A stretch of DNA of 60,141 nt, taken from contig NZ_JABMCN010000002.1 of NCBI RefSeq assembly GCF_013179515.1, positions 1 to 60,141 of the forward strand. The letters are read 5' to 3'. The position numbers and the translations under genes are program-made. Position 1 is the stretch's first letter. Each line of letters starts with the position of its first letter. Source of the DNA: Pseudomonas sp. CM27 (GTDB taxonomy: Bacteria > Pseudomonadota > Gammaproteobacteria > Pseudomonadales > Pseudomonadaceae). Shown here piece after piece: positions 50,958 through 60,141 of the stretch. The notes below the pieces were generated by a model that ran no database searches, was not told where the DNA came from, and worked only from the letters and a program-made list of their open reading frames with translations.

Positions 50958-53891
50958 ATGCGCCTACCTTTGCCGCCAGACCTGCCCACCAGCCTGCAGC
51001 CGCTGGTCACTCGCAACCAGCAGTTCCTCGGCGATGCCGTGGCTGGCCACCCCGAACTCGACCTGAGCAGTTGGAGCCCGGCCCATCGGCAACAGTTCGA
51101 TCAGGTTGCCGCCGCCAGCGACTTCGTCCTCGGCCTGGTCCAGCGCGAGCCCGCCATGCTCTGCGCGTTGTTGGCCAGCGGCGAGCTGGAGCGGCGTTAC
51201 GCAGCGGGTGAACTGCGCGGCCATATTGCCGCGACCGCCCGCGCGGCGCAGAGCGAGGACGAGCTGGCGCGCAATCTGCGCCGCGAGCGCAACCGCCAGC
51301 AGCTGCGCATCATCTGGCGCGACATCACCCGCCAGGCCGAGCTGGGCGAAACCTGCCGCGATCTGTCCGACCTGGCCGATGCCGCCATCGACGAAGCCTA
51401 CCAGTGGCTGTACCCGCGCCATTGCCAGCAGTTCGGCACGCCCATCGGCAACCGCAGCGGCCAGCCGCAGCACATGGTGGTGCTGGGCATGGGCAAGCTG
51501 GGCGCGGTGGAGCTGAACCTGTCGTCGGACATCGACCTGATCTTCGGCTTCCCTGAGGGCGGCGAAACCGAAGGGGTCAAGCGCTCGCTGGACAACCAGG
51601 AGTTCTTCACCCGCCTGGGCCAGCGCCTGATCAAGGCGCTGGACCCGGTTACCGTCGACGGCTTCGTGTTCCGCGTCGACATGCGCCTGCGTCCTTACGG
51701 CTCTGCGGGCGCGCTGGTGCTCAGCTTCAATGCGCTGGAGCAGTACTACCAGGACCAGGGTCGCGACTGGGAACGCTACGCGATGATCAAGGCACGAGTG
51801 GTGGCCGGCGACCAGGCGGCAGGTGCGCAGCTGCAGGAGATGCTGCGCCCGTTCGTGTACCGCCGCTACCTGGACTTTTCTGCGATCGAAGCGCTGCGCA
51901 CCATGAAGCAGCTGATCCAGCAGGAAGTGCGGCGCAAGGGCATGGCCGACAACATCAAGCTGGGTGCCGGTGGCATTCGCGAGGTGGAGTTCATTGCCCA
52001 GGCCTTCCAGCTGATCCACGGCGGGCGCGACCTCAGCCTGCAGCAGCGGCCGTTGCTCAAGGTGCTGGCCACCCTGGAAGGCCAGGGTTACCTGCCCCCA
52101 GCCGTGGTCGCCGAGCTGCGCGAAGGCTATGAATTCCTGCGCTACACCGAACACGCCATCCAGGCCATCGCCGACCGCCAGACGCAGATGCTGCCCGACA
52201 GCGAGCTCGACCAGGCGCGGGTTGCCTACATCCTCGGCTTTGCCGACTGGCAGGGTTTCCACGACCAGTTGATGTACTGGCGTGGCCGCATCGACTGGCA
52301 CTTCCGCCAGGTTATCGCCGACCCGGATGATGAAGACGGCGAGGGCGAGCTGGTAGTGGGCGGCGAATGGTCGCCGCTGTGGGAGCAGGCACAGGATGAA
52401 GAGGCCGCAGGGCGGCAGCTGCAGGAGGCCGGTTTCAAGGAGCCCGTCGAAGCGCTGCGGCGCCTGGCCGCATTACGCTCCAGCCCGCAATTGCGCTCGA
52501 TCCAGCGTATCGGCCGTGAACGCCTGGACGCCTTTATCCCGCGTTTGCTGGCCCAGGCCGTCGAGCATGACAACCCCGACCTGGTGCTTGAACGGGTGTT
52601 GCCGCTGGTGGAGGCGGTGGCGCGGCGTTCGGCCTACCTGGTACTGCTGACCGAAAACCCTGGAGCCCTGCGCCGCCTGCTGACCCTGTGCGCCGCCAGC
52701 CCCTGGATCGCCGAGCAGATGGCCCGCTACCCGCTGCTGCTCGATGAACTGCTCAATGAAGGCCGCCTGTTCAGCCCGCCGCTGGCGCCGGAGCTGGCCA
52801 GCGAGCTGCGTGAACGGCTGACGCGAATCCCCGAGGACGACCTGGAACAGCAGATGGAGGCGCTGCGTCACTTCAAGCTGGCCCACAGCCTGCGGGTGGC
52901 CGCCTCGGAAATCAGCGGCAACCTGCCCTTGATGAAAGTCAGCGACTACCTGACCTGGCTGGCCGAAGCCATCCTCGACCAGGTGCTGGCCCTGGCCTGG
53001 CGCCAGACCGTGGCCCGGCATGGCCAGCCCAAGCGCAGTGACGGCAGCTTGTGCGACCCGGGCTTCATCATCATCGGTTATGGAAAGGTGGGTGGCCTGG
53101 AGCTTGGGCACGGCTCGGACCTGGACCTGGTGTTCATCCACGACGGCGACCCGCAGGCGGAAACCGACGGTACCAAGCCCATCGACAGCGCCCAGTTCTT
53201 CACCCGCCTGGGCCAACGTATCATCCACCTGCTGACCACCCAGACCAACTCGGGGCAGCTGTATGACGTCGACATGCGTCTGCGCCCCTCGGGTGCCTCG
53301 GGCCTGCTGGTGAGCTCGCTGGGCGCGTTCGAGCGCTACCAGCAGAACGAAGCCTGGACCTGGGAACATCAGGCCCTGGTGCGAGCCCGTGTGCTGGTGG
53401 GTTGCAAGCAGGTCGGCACGGCGTTCGAAGGTGTGCGTGCCAAGGTGCTGGGCCAGGCCCGTGACCTGGAAAAACTGCGCACCGAAGTGAGCGAAATGCG
53501 CGCCAAGATGCGCGGTAACCTCGGCACCAAGGCCACGGCTGCCGGTACTGCGGCCAATGCTTTCGAAGCCGGTGTACCCTTCGATATCAAGCAGGATGCC
53601 GGCGGTATCGTCGATATCGAATTTATGGTGCAATACGCCGCTTTGGCCTGGTCCCACGACCACCCGGCCATACTCCGATGGACCGATAACATCCGCATTC
53701 TGGAAGAGCTGGAGCAGGCAGGTTTGATGCCGGCCAGTGACGCGGTGCTGTTGCGTGAGGTGTACAAGGCGTTCCGCTCGGCCTCGCACCGCCAGGCCTT
53801 GCAGAAGCAGGCCGGGGTGATCGACGCGGCGCAGTTTGCCGACGAACGCCGTGAGGTGCGGCGCATCTGGGGTGAGTTGGGCCTGACTTGA
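50958..53891 (+). CDS. glnE: Glutamine synthetase adenylyltransferase/deadenylylase
   Basis: 977 aa with two nucleotidyltransferase domains, each with a G-x-G-K-x-G...D-x-D signature: GMGKLGAVELNLSSDIDLIFGF (N-terminal deadenylylase) and GYGKVGGLELGHGSDLDLVFIHDG (C-terminal adenylylase), joined by a helical PII-responsive region. It modifies glutamine synthetase according to GlnB state. ATG 50958 follows AAGGATAG. It is divergent from aceE and followed, after a small hairpin (GGGGC / GCCCC at 53898-53916), by the LPS-core genes. Confidence 0.95.
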   Translation: MRLPLPPDLPTSLQPLVTRNQQFLGDAVAGHPELDLSSWSPAHRQQFDQVAAASDFVLGLVQREPAMLCALLASGELERRYAAGELRGHIAATARAAQSEDELARNLRRERNRQQLRIIWRDITRQAELGETCRDLSDLADAAIDEAYQWLYPRHCQQFGTPIGNRSGQPQHMVVLGMGKLGAVELNLSSDIDLIFGFPEGGETEGVKRSLDNQEFFTRLGQRLIKALDPVTVDGFVFRVDMRLRPYGSAGALVLSFNALEQYYQDQGRDWERYAMIKARVVAGDQAAGAQLQEMLRPFVYRRYLDFSAIEALRTMKQLIQQEVRRKGMADNIKLGAGGIREVEFIAQAFQLIHGGRDLSLQQRPLLKVLATLEGQGYLPPAVVAELREGYEFLRYTEHAIQAIADRQTQMLPDSELDQARVAYILGFADWQGFHDQLMYWRGRIDWHFRQVIADPDDEDGEGELVVGGEWSPLWEQAQDEEAAGRQLQEAGFKEPVEALRRLAALRSSPQLRSIQRIGRERLDAFIPRLLAQAVEHDNPDLVLERVLPLVEAVARRSAYLVLLTENPGALRRLLTLCAASPWIAEQMARYPLLLDELLNEGRLFSPPLAPELASELRERLTRIPEDDLEQQMEALRHFKLAHSLRVAASEISGNLPLMKVSDYLTWLAEAILDQVLALAWRQTVARHGQPKRSDGSLCDPGFIIIGYGKVGGLELGHGSDLDLVFIHDGDPQAETDGTKPIDSAQFFTRLGQRIIHLLTTQTNSGQLYDVDMRLRPSGASGLLVSSLGAFERYQQNEAWTWEHQALVRARVLVGCKQVGTAFEGVRAKVLGQARDLEKLRTEVSEMRAKMRGNLGTKATAAGTAANAFEAGVPFDIKQDAGGIVDIEFMVQYAALAWSHDHPAILRWTDNIRILEELEQAGLMPASDAVLLREVYKAFRSASHRQALQKQAGVIDAAQFADERREVRRIWGELGLT

Positions 53892-54032
53892 GACTGTCGG
53901 GGCGGCAAAGCAGCCCCAAAGGCTCATGGTCCACCACCGGTGTTACACTGTCCGCCACATAGCCTGAATATAAAGAGGGGAGGCCAGGCTGTACCGCAGC
54001 CTGTAGCCTCCCCGAGCGTTTCTGGACTAAGC

Positions 54033-55082
54033 ATGAGAATACTGATCATTGGCCCCAGCTGGGTCGGCGACATGGTGATGGCGCAGACCCTGTTCCAGTG
54101 CCTGAAACAGCAGCACCCCGACTGCGTGATCGATGTGCTGGCCCCCGAGTGGAGCCGGCCGATCCTCGAACGCATGCCCGAGGTGCGCCAGGCCTTGAGC
54201 TTCCCGCTCGGCCACGGCGCGCTGGAGCTGGCCACGCGGCGGCGCATCGGCAAGTCACTGGCCGGCCAGTACGACCAGGCCATCTTGCTGCCCAACTCGC
54301 TGAAGTCGGCGCTGGTGCCGTTCTTTGCCGGCATCCCCAAACGCACCGGCTGGCGCGGCGAAATGCGCTTCGGCCTGCTCAATGACGTGCGCAAGCTGGA
54401 CAAGGCCCGCTACCCGCTGATGATCGAGCGCTTCATGGCCCTGGCCTATGCGCCCGGCGCCGAGTTGCCGCAGCCGTACCCGCGCCCCAGCCTGCAGATC
54501 GAAGCGCAGAGCCGTGAGGCCGCCCTGGCCAAGTTTGGCCTGGAGCTGGACCGCCCCGTGCTGGCGCTGTGCCCAGGTGCCGAATTCGGCGAGGCCAAGC
54601 GCTGGCCGGCCGAGCACTATGCCGCTGTAGCCGATGCAATGATCCGCCAGGGCTGGCAGGTGTGGCTGTTCGGTTCGAAGAACGACCACCCGGTGGGTGA
54701 GCAGATCCGCGACCGGCTGATCCCGGGTTTCCGTGAAGAATCATCCAACCTGGCCGGCGAAACCTCGCTGGCCGAGGCCATCGACCTGATGTCCTGCGCG
54801 CATGCCGTGGTGTCCAACGACTCCGGCCTGATGCACGTGGCGGCTGCGCTGAACCGCCCGCTGGTGGCGGTGTACGGCTCGACTTCGCCAGGTTTCACAC
54901 CGCCGCTGGCCGAGCAGGTGGAGGTGGTGCGCACCGGTATCGAGTGCAGCCCGTGCTTCGACCGTACCTGCCGCTTCGGCCACTACAACTGCCTGCGCCT
55001 GCTTGAGCCGGGCAAAGTCATTGCCGCCCTGCACAGCCTGAGCGGCCCGGATTTGATCGATACCGTGGCCGAGGTCGACTAA
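54033..55082 (+). CDS. waaF: LPS heptosyltransferase II
   Basis: 349 aa GT9 heptosyltransferase: MRILIIGPSWVGDMVMAQTL, ILLPNSLKSALVPFFAGIPKRTGWRGE, CPGAEFGEAKRWPAEHYA and SNDSGLMHVAAALNRPLVAVYGSTSPGFTPPL are WaaF landmarks. It adds heptose II to the inner core. ATG at 54033 fits the N-terminal GxGD motif; longer frames lie in the intergenic region. Followed immediately by waaC (GTG start next to the TAA). Confidence 0.94.
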   Translation: MRILIIGPSWVGDMVMAQTLFQCLKQQHPDCVIDVLAPEWSRPILERMPEVRQALSFPLGHGALELATRRRIGKSLAGQYDQAILLPNSLKSALVPFFAGIPKRTGWRGEMRFGLLNDVRKLDKARYPLMIERFMALAYAPGAELPQPYPRPSLQIEAQSREAALAKFGLELDRPVLALCPGAEFGEAKRWPAEHYAAVADAMIRQGWQVWLFGSKNDHPVGEQIRDRLIPGFREESSNLAGETSLAEAIDLMSCAHAVVSNDSGLMHVAAALNRPLVAVYGSTSPGFTPPLAEQVEVVRTGIECSPCFDRTCRFGHYNCLRLLEPGKVIAALHSLSGPDLIDTVAEVD

Positions 55083-56141
55083 GTGCGGGTACTGATCATC
55101 AAGACCTCGTCGCTGGGTGATGTGATCCACACCCTGCCGGCCCTTACCGATGCCGCCCACGCCATCCCGGGCATCCGTTTCGATTGGGTGGTGGAAGAAG
55201 GCTTTGCCGAAATCCCCAGCTGGCACCCCGCGGTCGACCAGGTGATCCCGGTGGCGATACGCCGTTGGCGCAAAAACCTCTGGCAAACCATCAAGAGTGG
55301 CGAGTGGAAGGCGTTCAAGCAGCGTGTGCGCGAGCGCAAATATGACCTGGTGATCGATGCCCAGGGCCTGGTCAAGTCGGCCTGGCTGACCCGCCTGGTG
55401 AAAGCCCCGGTAGCCGGGCTGGACCGCTACTCGGCCCGCGAAGGCTGGGCCAGCCGCTTCTATGACCGGCGCCTGTCGGTTGCCACGGGGCAGCACGCCG
55501 TGGAGCGGGTGCGCCAGCTGTTCGCGATGGCCCTGGCCTACGACCTGCCGGAAGGCCTCGGCGACTACGGCCTCGACCTGCAGCGCCTGCAACTGCCGCC
55601 GGCCGCCCCGTACGTGGTGTTCCTGCATGGCACCACCTGGGTGACCAAGCACTGGCCCGAAGCCTACTGGCGCGAACTGGCCGAGCGCATGGGCCGGCGC
55701 AAGCTGGAAGTGCGCCTGCCCTGGGGCAACCCGGCCGAAAAGGCCCGCGCCGAGCGCATCGCCCAGGGCTTGAACAACTGCCAGGTACTCCCCAAATTGA
55801 ACCTTGTCGGGGTTGCTCGCGTACTGGCGGCGGCAAAGGCCTGCGTGGCGGTCGATACCGGCCTTGGCCACCTGGCGGCGGCACTCGATGTACCCACCAT
55901 TTCGCTGTTCGGCCCGACCAACCCGGGCCTGACTGGCGCCTACGGACGGACCCAGATTCACCAGGCCAGTGACTGGCCTTGCGCTCCCTGCCTGCAGAAG
56001 AAGTGCACCTACAAACCGAGCGCCGATGACCTGCGCCGGTTCGATCTGAATCGCGAGTGGCCACTGTGCTTCACTCGCCTGAATCCCGAGCATGTGGCGA
56101 GCCGCTTGAGCGCGTTGCTGCTGGCTGAGGATGTCCGTTGA
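55083..56141 (+). CDS. waaC: LPS heptosyltransferase I
   Basis: 352 aa from a GTG start that directly follows the waaF stop. GT9 motifs: MRVLIIKTSSLGDVIHTLPAL, RYSAREGWASRFYDRRLSV, FLHGTTWVTKHWPEAYWRELA and VAVDTGLGHLAAALDVPTISLFGPTNPGLTG. It transfers the first heptose to Kdo. Its stop (TGA) overlaps the next start by one base, indicating coupling within waaFCGP. Confidence 0.94.
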   Translation: MRVLIIKTSSLGDVIHTLPALTDAAHAIPGIRFDWVVEEGFAEIPSWHPAVDQVIPVAIRRWRKNLWQTIKSGEWKAFKQRVRERKYDLVIDAQGLVKSAWLTRLVKAPVAGLDRYSAREGWASRFYDRRLSVATGQHAVERVRQLFAMALAYDLPEGLGDYGLDLQRLQLPPAAPYVVFLHGTTWVTKHWPEAYWRELAERMGRRKLEVRLPWGNPAEKARAERIAQGLNNCQVLPKLNLVGVARVLAAAKACVAVDTGLGHLAAALDVPTISLFGPTNPGLTGAYGRTQIHQASDWPCAPCLQKKCTYKPSADDLRRFDLNREWPLCFTRLNPEHVASRLSALLLAEDVR

Positions 56142-57265
56142 TGCAACTGGCTTTCGTGCTTTACAAATATTTCCCCTTCGGCGGGCTGCAGCGTGATTTC
56201 ATGCGCATTGCCCTGGAATGCCAGAAGCGGGGCCACCAGATCCGTGTCTACACGTTGATCTGGGAGGGCGACATTCCGCCGGGCTTCGAAGTGCTGGTGG
56301 CGCCGGTGAAGGCGATTTTCAACCACCGCCGCAACGAGAAGCTCAGCGCCTGGATGGCCGCCGACCTGGCCAGGCGCCCGGTCGACCGGCTGATCGGTTT
56401 CAACAAGATGCCCGGGCTGGACGTGTACTACGCCGCCGACGGCTGCTTCGAGGACAAGGCGCAAACCTTGCGTGGTGGCCTGTACCGTCGCTGGGGCCGT
56501 TACCGGCACTTTGCCGAGTATGAGCGTGCCGTGTTCGCCAAGGACGCGCATACCGAAGTGCTGATGATTTCCGAAGTGCAGCAGCCGCTGTTCATCAAGC
56601 ACTACGGCACCCCGGTGGAGCGCTTCCACCTGCTGCCGCCAGGCATTTCCCAGGACCGCCGCGCACCGGCCAATGCCGCCGAGATCCGCGCCGGGTTCCG
56701 CAAGGAATTCAACCTGGATGACGACGACCTGCTGCTGGTGCAGATTGGCTCGGGCTTCAAGACCAAGGGTGTGGACCGCAGCCTCAAGGCCCTGGCGGCA
56801 CTGCCGTCGGCCCTGCGCAAGCGCACGAAGTTGATGGTGATCGGCCAGGACGACCCCAAGGTATTCCAGCTGCAGAGCGCCACACTGGGCCTGGGCGACC
56901 AGGTGCAGTTCCTCAAGGGCCGCAGCGATATCCCGCGTTTCCTGTTGGGCGCCGACCTGTTGATTCACCCGGCGTACAACGAAAACACCGGCACGGTGCT
57001 GCTCGAAGCGCTGGTGGCTGGCCTGCCGGTGCTGGTGTCCAGGGTGTGCGGCTATGCCCATTACATCGCCGAGGCCGACTGCGGCCTGGTGCTGGACGAA
57101 CCGTTCGAGCAGGAACAGCTCAATAGTTACCTGCAGCGCATGCTCGAAGACCCGCAGGCCCGCGCCGACTGGGCGCGCAATGGCCTGGCCTTCGCCGACA
57201 CGGCAGACCTGTACAGCATGCCGCAGCATGCCGCCGATGTGATCCTGGGGCAGGAGACCGCATGA
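56141..57265 (+). CDS. waaG: LPS core glucosyltransferase WaaG
   Basis: 374 aa GT4 enzyme. LYKYFPFGGLQRDFMRIA near the N-terminus is the WaaG signature, with FNKMPGLDVYYAADGCFEDKA, GSGFKTKGVDRSLKAL and LIHPAYNENTGTVLLEALVAGLPVL (E-x7-E). I chose ATG 56141 over a TTG at 56138. It adds the first sugar of the outer core (glucose in enterics, probably GalN in pseudomonads). Its stop overlaps waaP by 4 bp. Confidence 0.93.
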   Translation: MQLAFVLYKYFPFGGLQRDFMRIALECQKRGHQIRVYTLIWEGDIPPGFEVLVAPVKAIFNHRRNEKLSAWMAADLARRPVDRLIGFNKMPGLDVYYAADGCFEDKAQTLRGGLYRRWGRYRHFAEYERAVFAKDAHTEVLMISEVQQPLFIKHYGTPVERFHLLPPGISQDRRAPANAAEIRAGFRKEFNLDDDDLLLVQIGSGFKTKGVDRSLKALAALPSALRKRTKLMVIGQDDPKVFQLQSATLGLGDQVQFLKGRSDIPRFLLGADLLIHPAYNENTGTVLLEALVAGLPVLVSRVCGYAHYIAEADCGLVLDEPFEQEQLNSYLQRMLEDPQARADWARNGLAFADTADLYSMPQHAADVILGQETA

Positions 57266-58068
57266 AGCTGATACTGGCCGAACCGTTCAAGCGCCTGTGG
57301 GCCGGGCGTGATGCCTTCGACGCCGTCGAAGGGCTGCAAGGCGAGGTGTACCGCGAGCTGGAAGGGCGCCGCACGCTGCGCACCGAAGTGGCGGGCGAGG
57401 GCTTTTTCGTCAAGATTCACCGCGGCATCGGCTGGGGCGAGGTTTTCAAGAACCTGTTCACCGCCAAGCTGCCGGTGCTCGGCGCGGGCCAGGAGTGGCG
57501 CGCCATTCAGCGCCTGCATGAGGTTGGTGTGCCGACCATGACCGCCGTCGCCTATGGCGAGCGTGGCAGCAATCCTGCCACCCAGCACTCGTTCATCATC
57601 ACCGAGGAACTGGCGCCGACCGTCAGCCTGGAAGACTTCAGCCTCGACTGGGTCCGGCAGCCGCCCGAGCCGCGCCTGAAGCGTGCGCTGATCGGCGAAG
57701 TGGCAAAGATGACCGGTGGCATGCACCGCGCCGGGGTCAACCACCGCGACTGCTACATCTGTCACTTCCTGCTGCACACCGACCGCCCGGTTACGGCGGA
57801 CGATTTCAAATTGTCGGTCATCGACCTGCACCGCGCGCAGACCCGGGCAACCATCAGCCGCCGCTGGCGCGACAAGGACCTGGCCGCGCTGTATTTCTCG
57901 GCGCTGGACATCGGTCTTACCCGACGCGACAAGCTGCGCTTCCTGCGCGCTTACTTCCAGCGCCCGCTGCGACAGGTGCTGAAGGATGAAGCCGCGCTGC
58001 TCGCCTGGCTGGAGCGCAAGGCGCAGAAACTCTACGACCGCAAGCAACGCTACGGGGATGCACTCTGA
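57262..58068 (+). CDS. waaP: LPS heptose kinase WaaP
   Basis: 268 aa eukaryotic-type small-molecule kinase: ATP lysine K51 (FFVKIHRG) and catalytic D163 (NHRDCYICHF), with VIDLHRAQ as the metal-binding Asp. D163 matches the catalytic Asp described for P. aeruginosa WaaP. It phosphorylates heptose I (and in P. aeruginosa acts as a tyrosine kinase); the gene is essential there. It overlaps waaG by 4 bp and the next kinase by one base. Confidence 0.94.
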   Translation: MKLILAEPFKRLWAGRDAFDAVEGLQGEVYRELEGRRTLRTEVAGEGFFVKIHRGIGWGEVFKNLFTAKLPVLGAGQEWRAIQRLHEVGVPTMTAVAYGERGSNPATQHSFIITEELAPTVSLEDFSLDWVRQPPEPRLKRALIGEVAKMTGGMHRAGVNHRDCYICHFLLHTDRPVTADDFKLSVIDLHRAQTRATISRRWRDKDLAALYFSALDIGLTRRDKLRFLRAYFQRPLRQVLKDEAALLAWLERKAQKLYDRKQRYGDAL

Positions 58069-58802
58069 TGGCGGGCTGGACACTGGCGCCGGGTTACCAA
58101 CACCTGGCGGCGGACTTCGGCAGCCTCGAAGCGGTATTTGCCCTGCAAGGCGAACGCCTGACCCGCGACCCGCTCAGCGAGGTGGTGCGCATCGAGCGTG
58201 ACGGCGTCAACTACTACGTCAAACGCTACACCGGGGCCGGCAAGCACCTGCGCCGCTACCTTGGCCGGCCACGCATCAAGGCCGAATGGCAGAACCTCAA
58301 GCAGTTCGCCAAGTGGGGCATTCCCACCGCCGAAGTAGTCGCCTGGGGCCTGGAGCGCGATGGCCTGGCCTTCGGCCGTGGTGCGATGATCACCCGCGAG
58401 TTGCCACGCACCGAAGACCTGTCGGCGCTGGCAGAGCGCAACGATGCACGGCTGGCGGACCGTGCCTGGGTCGCGCATGTCAGCAGCCAGCTGGCGCGCC
58501 ACACCCGGGTCATGCACCAGCACCATTTCGCCCACAACGACCTGAAATGGCGCAACCTGCTGGTCGATGACCAGGGCACGCTGTTTTTCATCGACTGCCC
58601 CACCGGCGACTTCTGGCGCGGCTTCATGTGGCGGCACCGGATGATCAAGGACCTGGCCTGCCTGGACAAAGTGGCCAAATACCACCTCACCGCTACCCAG
58701 CGCCTGCGCTTCTACCTGCAATACCGTGGCCGCGACCGCTTGAATGTGCGTGACAAGAAGCGCATTCGCCAGGTATTGGGCTTTTTCGAGGGAAGGGAAT
58801 GA
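58068..58802 (+). CDS. WaaP/InaA-family lipopolysaccharide kinase
   Basis: 244 aa. Kinase-like: VNYYVKRYTGAGKHLRRYL (ATP Lys), FAHNDLKWRNLLV (catalytic H-x-D-x-K-x-x-N) and LFFIDCPTGDFW (metal Asp). All three motifs look intact, so it is a likely kinase of inner-core LPS (PA5008 position). Overlaps waaP by one base and the following gene by 4 bp (ATGA). Confidence 0.88.
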   Translation: MAGWTLAPGYQHLAADFGSLEAVFALQGERLTRDPLSEVVRIERDGVNYYVKRYTGAGKHLRRYLGRPRIKAEWQNLKQFAKWGIPTAEVVAWGLERDGLAFGRGAMITRELPRTEDLSALAERNDARLADRAWVAHVSSQLARHTRVMHQHHFAHNDLKWRNLLVDDQGTLFFIDCPTGDFWRGFMWRHRMIKDLACLDKVAKYHLTATQRLRFYLQYRGRDRLNVRDKKRIRQVLGFFEGRE

Positions 58803-59551
58803 CCGATTACCTGGCCAGCGCGGACGTCGCGCTGCTCAAACGCCATGGCCTGGACGACTTCGAGGCGCTGTGGGCGCTGCAACTGGATGCCGTGGACGAA
58901 CCCAACACCGGCCGCGGCGGCTGGAGCAGCGTGTACAGGCTGGAACTCGAAGGCAAGGGCTACTACCTCAAGCGCCAGAGCGACTACCTGACCCGTACCC
59001 TGCACCGGCCCTTTGGCGAACCCACCTTCGCCCGCGAATTCCGCAATATCAGCCGCTACCAGAAACTGCACATTCCCGCCTTGCAGGCGGTGTTCTATGG
59101 CGAACGCAAGCAGGCCGGCAAGCACCGGGCCATCCTGATGACCCGCGCCCTGGACGAATGGGCCGACCTCGACAGCCTGCTGGCCCAATGGCTACAGCTG
59201 GGCGGGGCCGAGCGCAACGGCATCCTCCAGGCCTGTGGCCAGCTGGCGCGCACGCTGCACAGCGCCGGCCAGGTGCATGGCTGCTTCTACCCCAAGCACA
59301 TCTTCCTGCGCCAGCGCCGCGAAGGCTGGGACGCGCAGCTGATCGACCTGGAAAAAACCCGGCCGCTGCTGTTTGGCATGCGCGACCGCCTGAAGGACCT
59401 GGAGCCGCTGCTGCGTCGTGCCCGGGCCTGGGGCGAAGCCGATATCCGCACCCTGCTGGCCACCTACCTGGCACAGCCTGCCGATGGCCGGCTGGTCGAC
59501 ACCTGGCTGCAACGCCTGACGCAACGCCGTCGTGAAAAAGAGGCCCGCTGA
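58799..59551 (+). CDS. WaaP/InaA-family protein, probable pseudokinase
   Basis: 250 aa. The lysine region (GKGYYLKRQSDYLTRTLH) and the metal Asp (LIDLEKTRPLLF) are present, but the catalytic loop reads HGCFYPKHIFL, placing Cys where WaaP has D163. Unless another residue serves, it should be catalytically weak and might help a partner kinase. The overlaps on both sides (4 bp and one base) put it in the same operon as waaP. Position corresponds to PA5007. Confidence 0.85.
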   Translation: MTDYLASADVALLKRHGLDDFEALWALQLDAVDEPNTGRGGWSSVYRLELEGKGYYLKRQSDYLTRTLHRPFGEPTFAREFRNISRYQKLHIPALQAVFYGERKQAGKHRAILMTRALDEWADLDSLLAQWLQLGGAERNGILQACGQLARTLHSAGQVHGCFYPKHIFLRQRREGWDAQLIDLEKTRPLLFGMRDRLKDLEPLLRRARAWGEADIRTLLATYLAQPADGRLVDTWLQRLTQRRREKEAR

Positions 59552-60141
59552 TGCGTTTGTCTGAACTGAAAAGGGCCGGGCGCAGCCCTGCATTGCCCCT
59601 GAGTATCACCCTGGCCGATGCCGCCGGCAGCGCCGAGTTGCAACTGCTCAGCCTGCTGCGTGTGTTGCCGGGCCAGCGCTATGTGGGGGCTGGCGTGTGG
59701 CGTGGCACCCCGGTGCTGGCCAAGTTGCTGGTGGGCAGCCATGCGGCCCGGCACTTCCAGCGTGAGTTGCAAGGCGTAAAGCTGCTGGCTGAGCAGGGCC
59801 TGACCACGCCGAAGCTGCTGGCCGACGGCCTCAAGGAAGGCGAGGGCGGCTGGCTGTTGTTCGAGTTCCTCGACGGCGCCGAAAGCCTGGCTGATGCCTG
59901 GGCTGGCGTAGAGCACCTGCCGGTGCTGGCCGACGAACAGCACCTGGTGCTGGGCGAAGCGCTGACTGCAGTGGCGCACATGCACGCCCAGGGCCTGTGG
60001 CAAGAAGACCTGCACCTGGACAACCTGCTGCGTCATGGCGGCAAGCTGTACCTGATCGATGGCGCCGGCATCAAGGCCGAAACGCCCGGCCAGCAGTTGT
60101 CACGCCCGCGCGTACTGGAAAACCTCGGCGTGTTCTTCGCC
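59551..60141 (+). CDS. Third accessory LPS kinase-like protein (3' end beyond the window)
   Basis: 197 codons visible, no stop before the edge. Motifs: VWRGTPVLAKLLVGSHAARHF (ATP Lys), QEDLHLDNLL (catalytic Asp and Asn intact) and LYLIDGAGI (metal Asp). Starts at ATG 59551, overlapping the upstream stop by one base. It is a probable active kinase for the LPS core (PA5006 position). Confidence 0.85.
   Translation, partial: MRLSELKRAGRSPALPLSITLADAAGSAELQLLSLLRVLPGQRYVGAGVWRGTPVLAKLLVGSHAARHFQRELQGVKLLAEQGLTTPKLLADGLKEGEGGWLLFEFLDGAESLADAWAGVEHLPVLADEQHLVLGEALTAVAHMHAQGLWQEDLHLDNLLRHGGKLYLIDGAGIKAETPGQQLSRPRVLENLGVFFA

Noticed and set aside
56138..56143. waaG start at TTG 56138
   Set aside because: The adjacent ATG at 56141 gives the normal WaaG N-terminus and the usual 374-residue length.

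Overview
The window is a chromosomal segment of a fluorescent pseudomonad, most likely of the Pseudomonas putida group. This rests on GC-rich coding sequence, on gene order (glycine-betaine genes, then glyA-sox-purU-fdhA, then creBCD, msrA-dipA-aceFE, glnE and the LPS-core waaFCGP operon), and on many palindromic REP repeats of two families (cores GCAAGCCAGCTCCCACA and GGGTGAACCCGCTCCCACA). There are no rRNA, tRNA, CRISPR, prophage or insertion-sequence signatures. Assignments come from reading the translations and from recalled family features; no database search was run.

Layout. 1-1385: start of a carnitine/betaine-binding protein (caiX-like) divergent from the AraC/GATase1 regulator cdhR. 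1376-3238: two unknown genes and a small secreted DUF1311-type protein. 3509-11310: dimethylglycine catabolism: an M19 dipeptidase-like protein, a V4R-like small protein, dgcA, dgcB and the ETF subunits. 11311-13624: long intergenic region, then two overlapping orphan RHS-core genes. 13673-16360: divergent gbcA/gbcB, the glycine-betaine monooxygenase. 16519-21039: two chemoreceptors flanking a second zapA-type pair. 21156-31600: ltaE, then glyA-soxBDAG-purU-fdhA, which takes sarcosine to glycine and serine and disposes of the one-carbon units. 31774-34468: AT-richer patch with two more orphan RHS-core genes around a DUF2780 gene. 34583-41719: PuuP-like permease, acyltransferase, RimB-like protease, creBCD. 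41822-45963: GST, msrA, dipA. 46278-50574: aceF and aceE. 50958-53891: glnE. 54033-end: waaF, waaC, waaG, waaP and three further WaaP/InaA-like kinases, the last cut by the window edge.

The betaine genes form one pathway: GbcAB demethylates glycine betaine to dimethylglycine, DgcAB (with the ETF as likely electron acceptor) makes sarcosine, SoxBDAG makes glycine, GlyA makes serine, and PurU and FdhA handle formyl-THF and formaldehyde.

Most notable: (i) three orphan RHS-core loci share a ~20-bp element 57-76 bp upstream of their start codons, with dissimilar C-terminal tails; (ii) two nearly identical 15-bp palindromes lie 52 bp apart upstream of aceE; (iii) an 11-bp tandem repeat, with the period of a CreB tag, precedes creD; (iv) key residues are missing in the M19 protein, in the Fe-S site of DgcA and in one LPS-kinase homologue; (v) a second ZapA plus small coiled-coil pair lies between two chemoreceptor genes.
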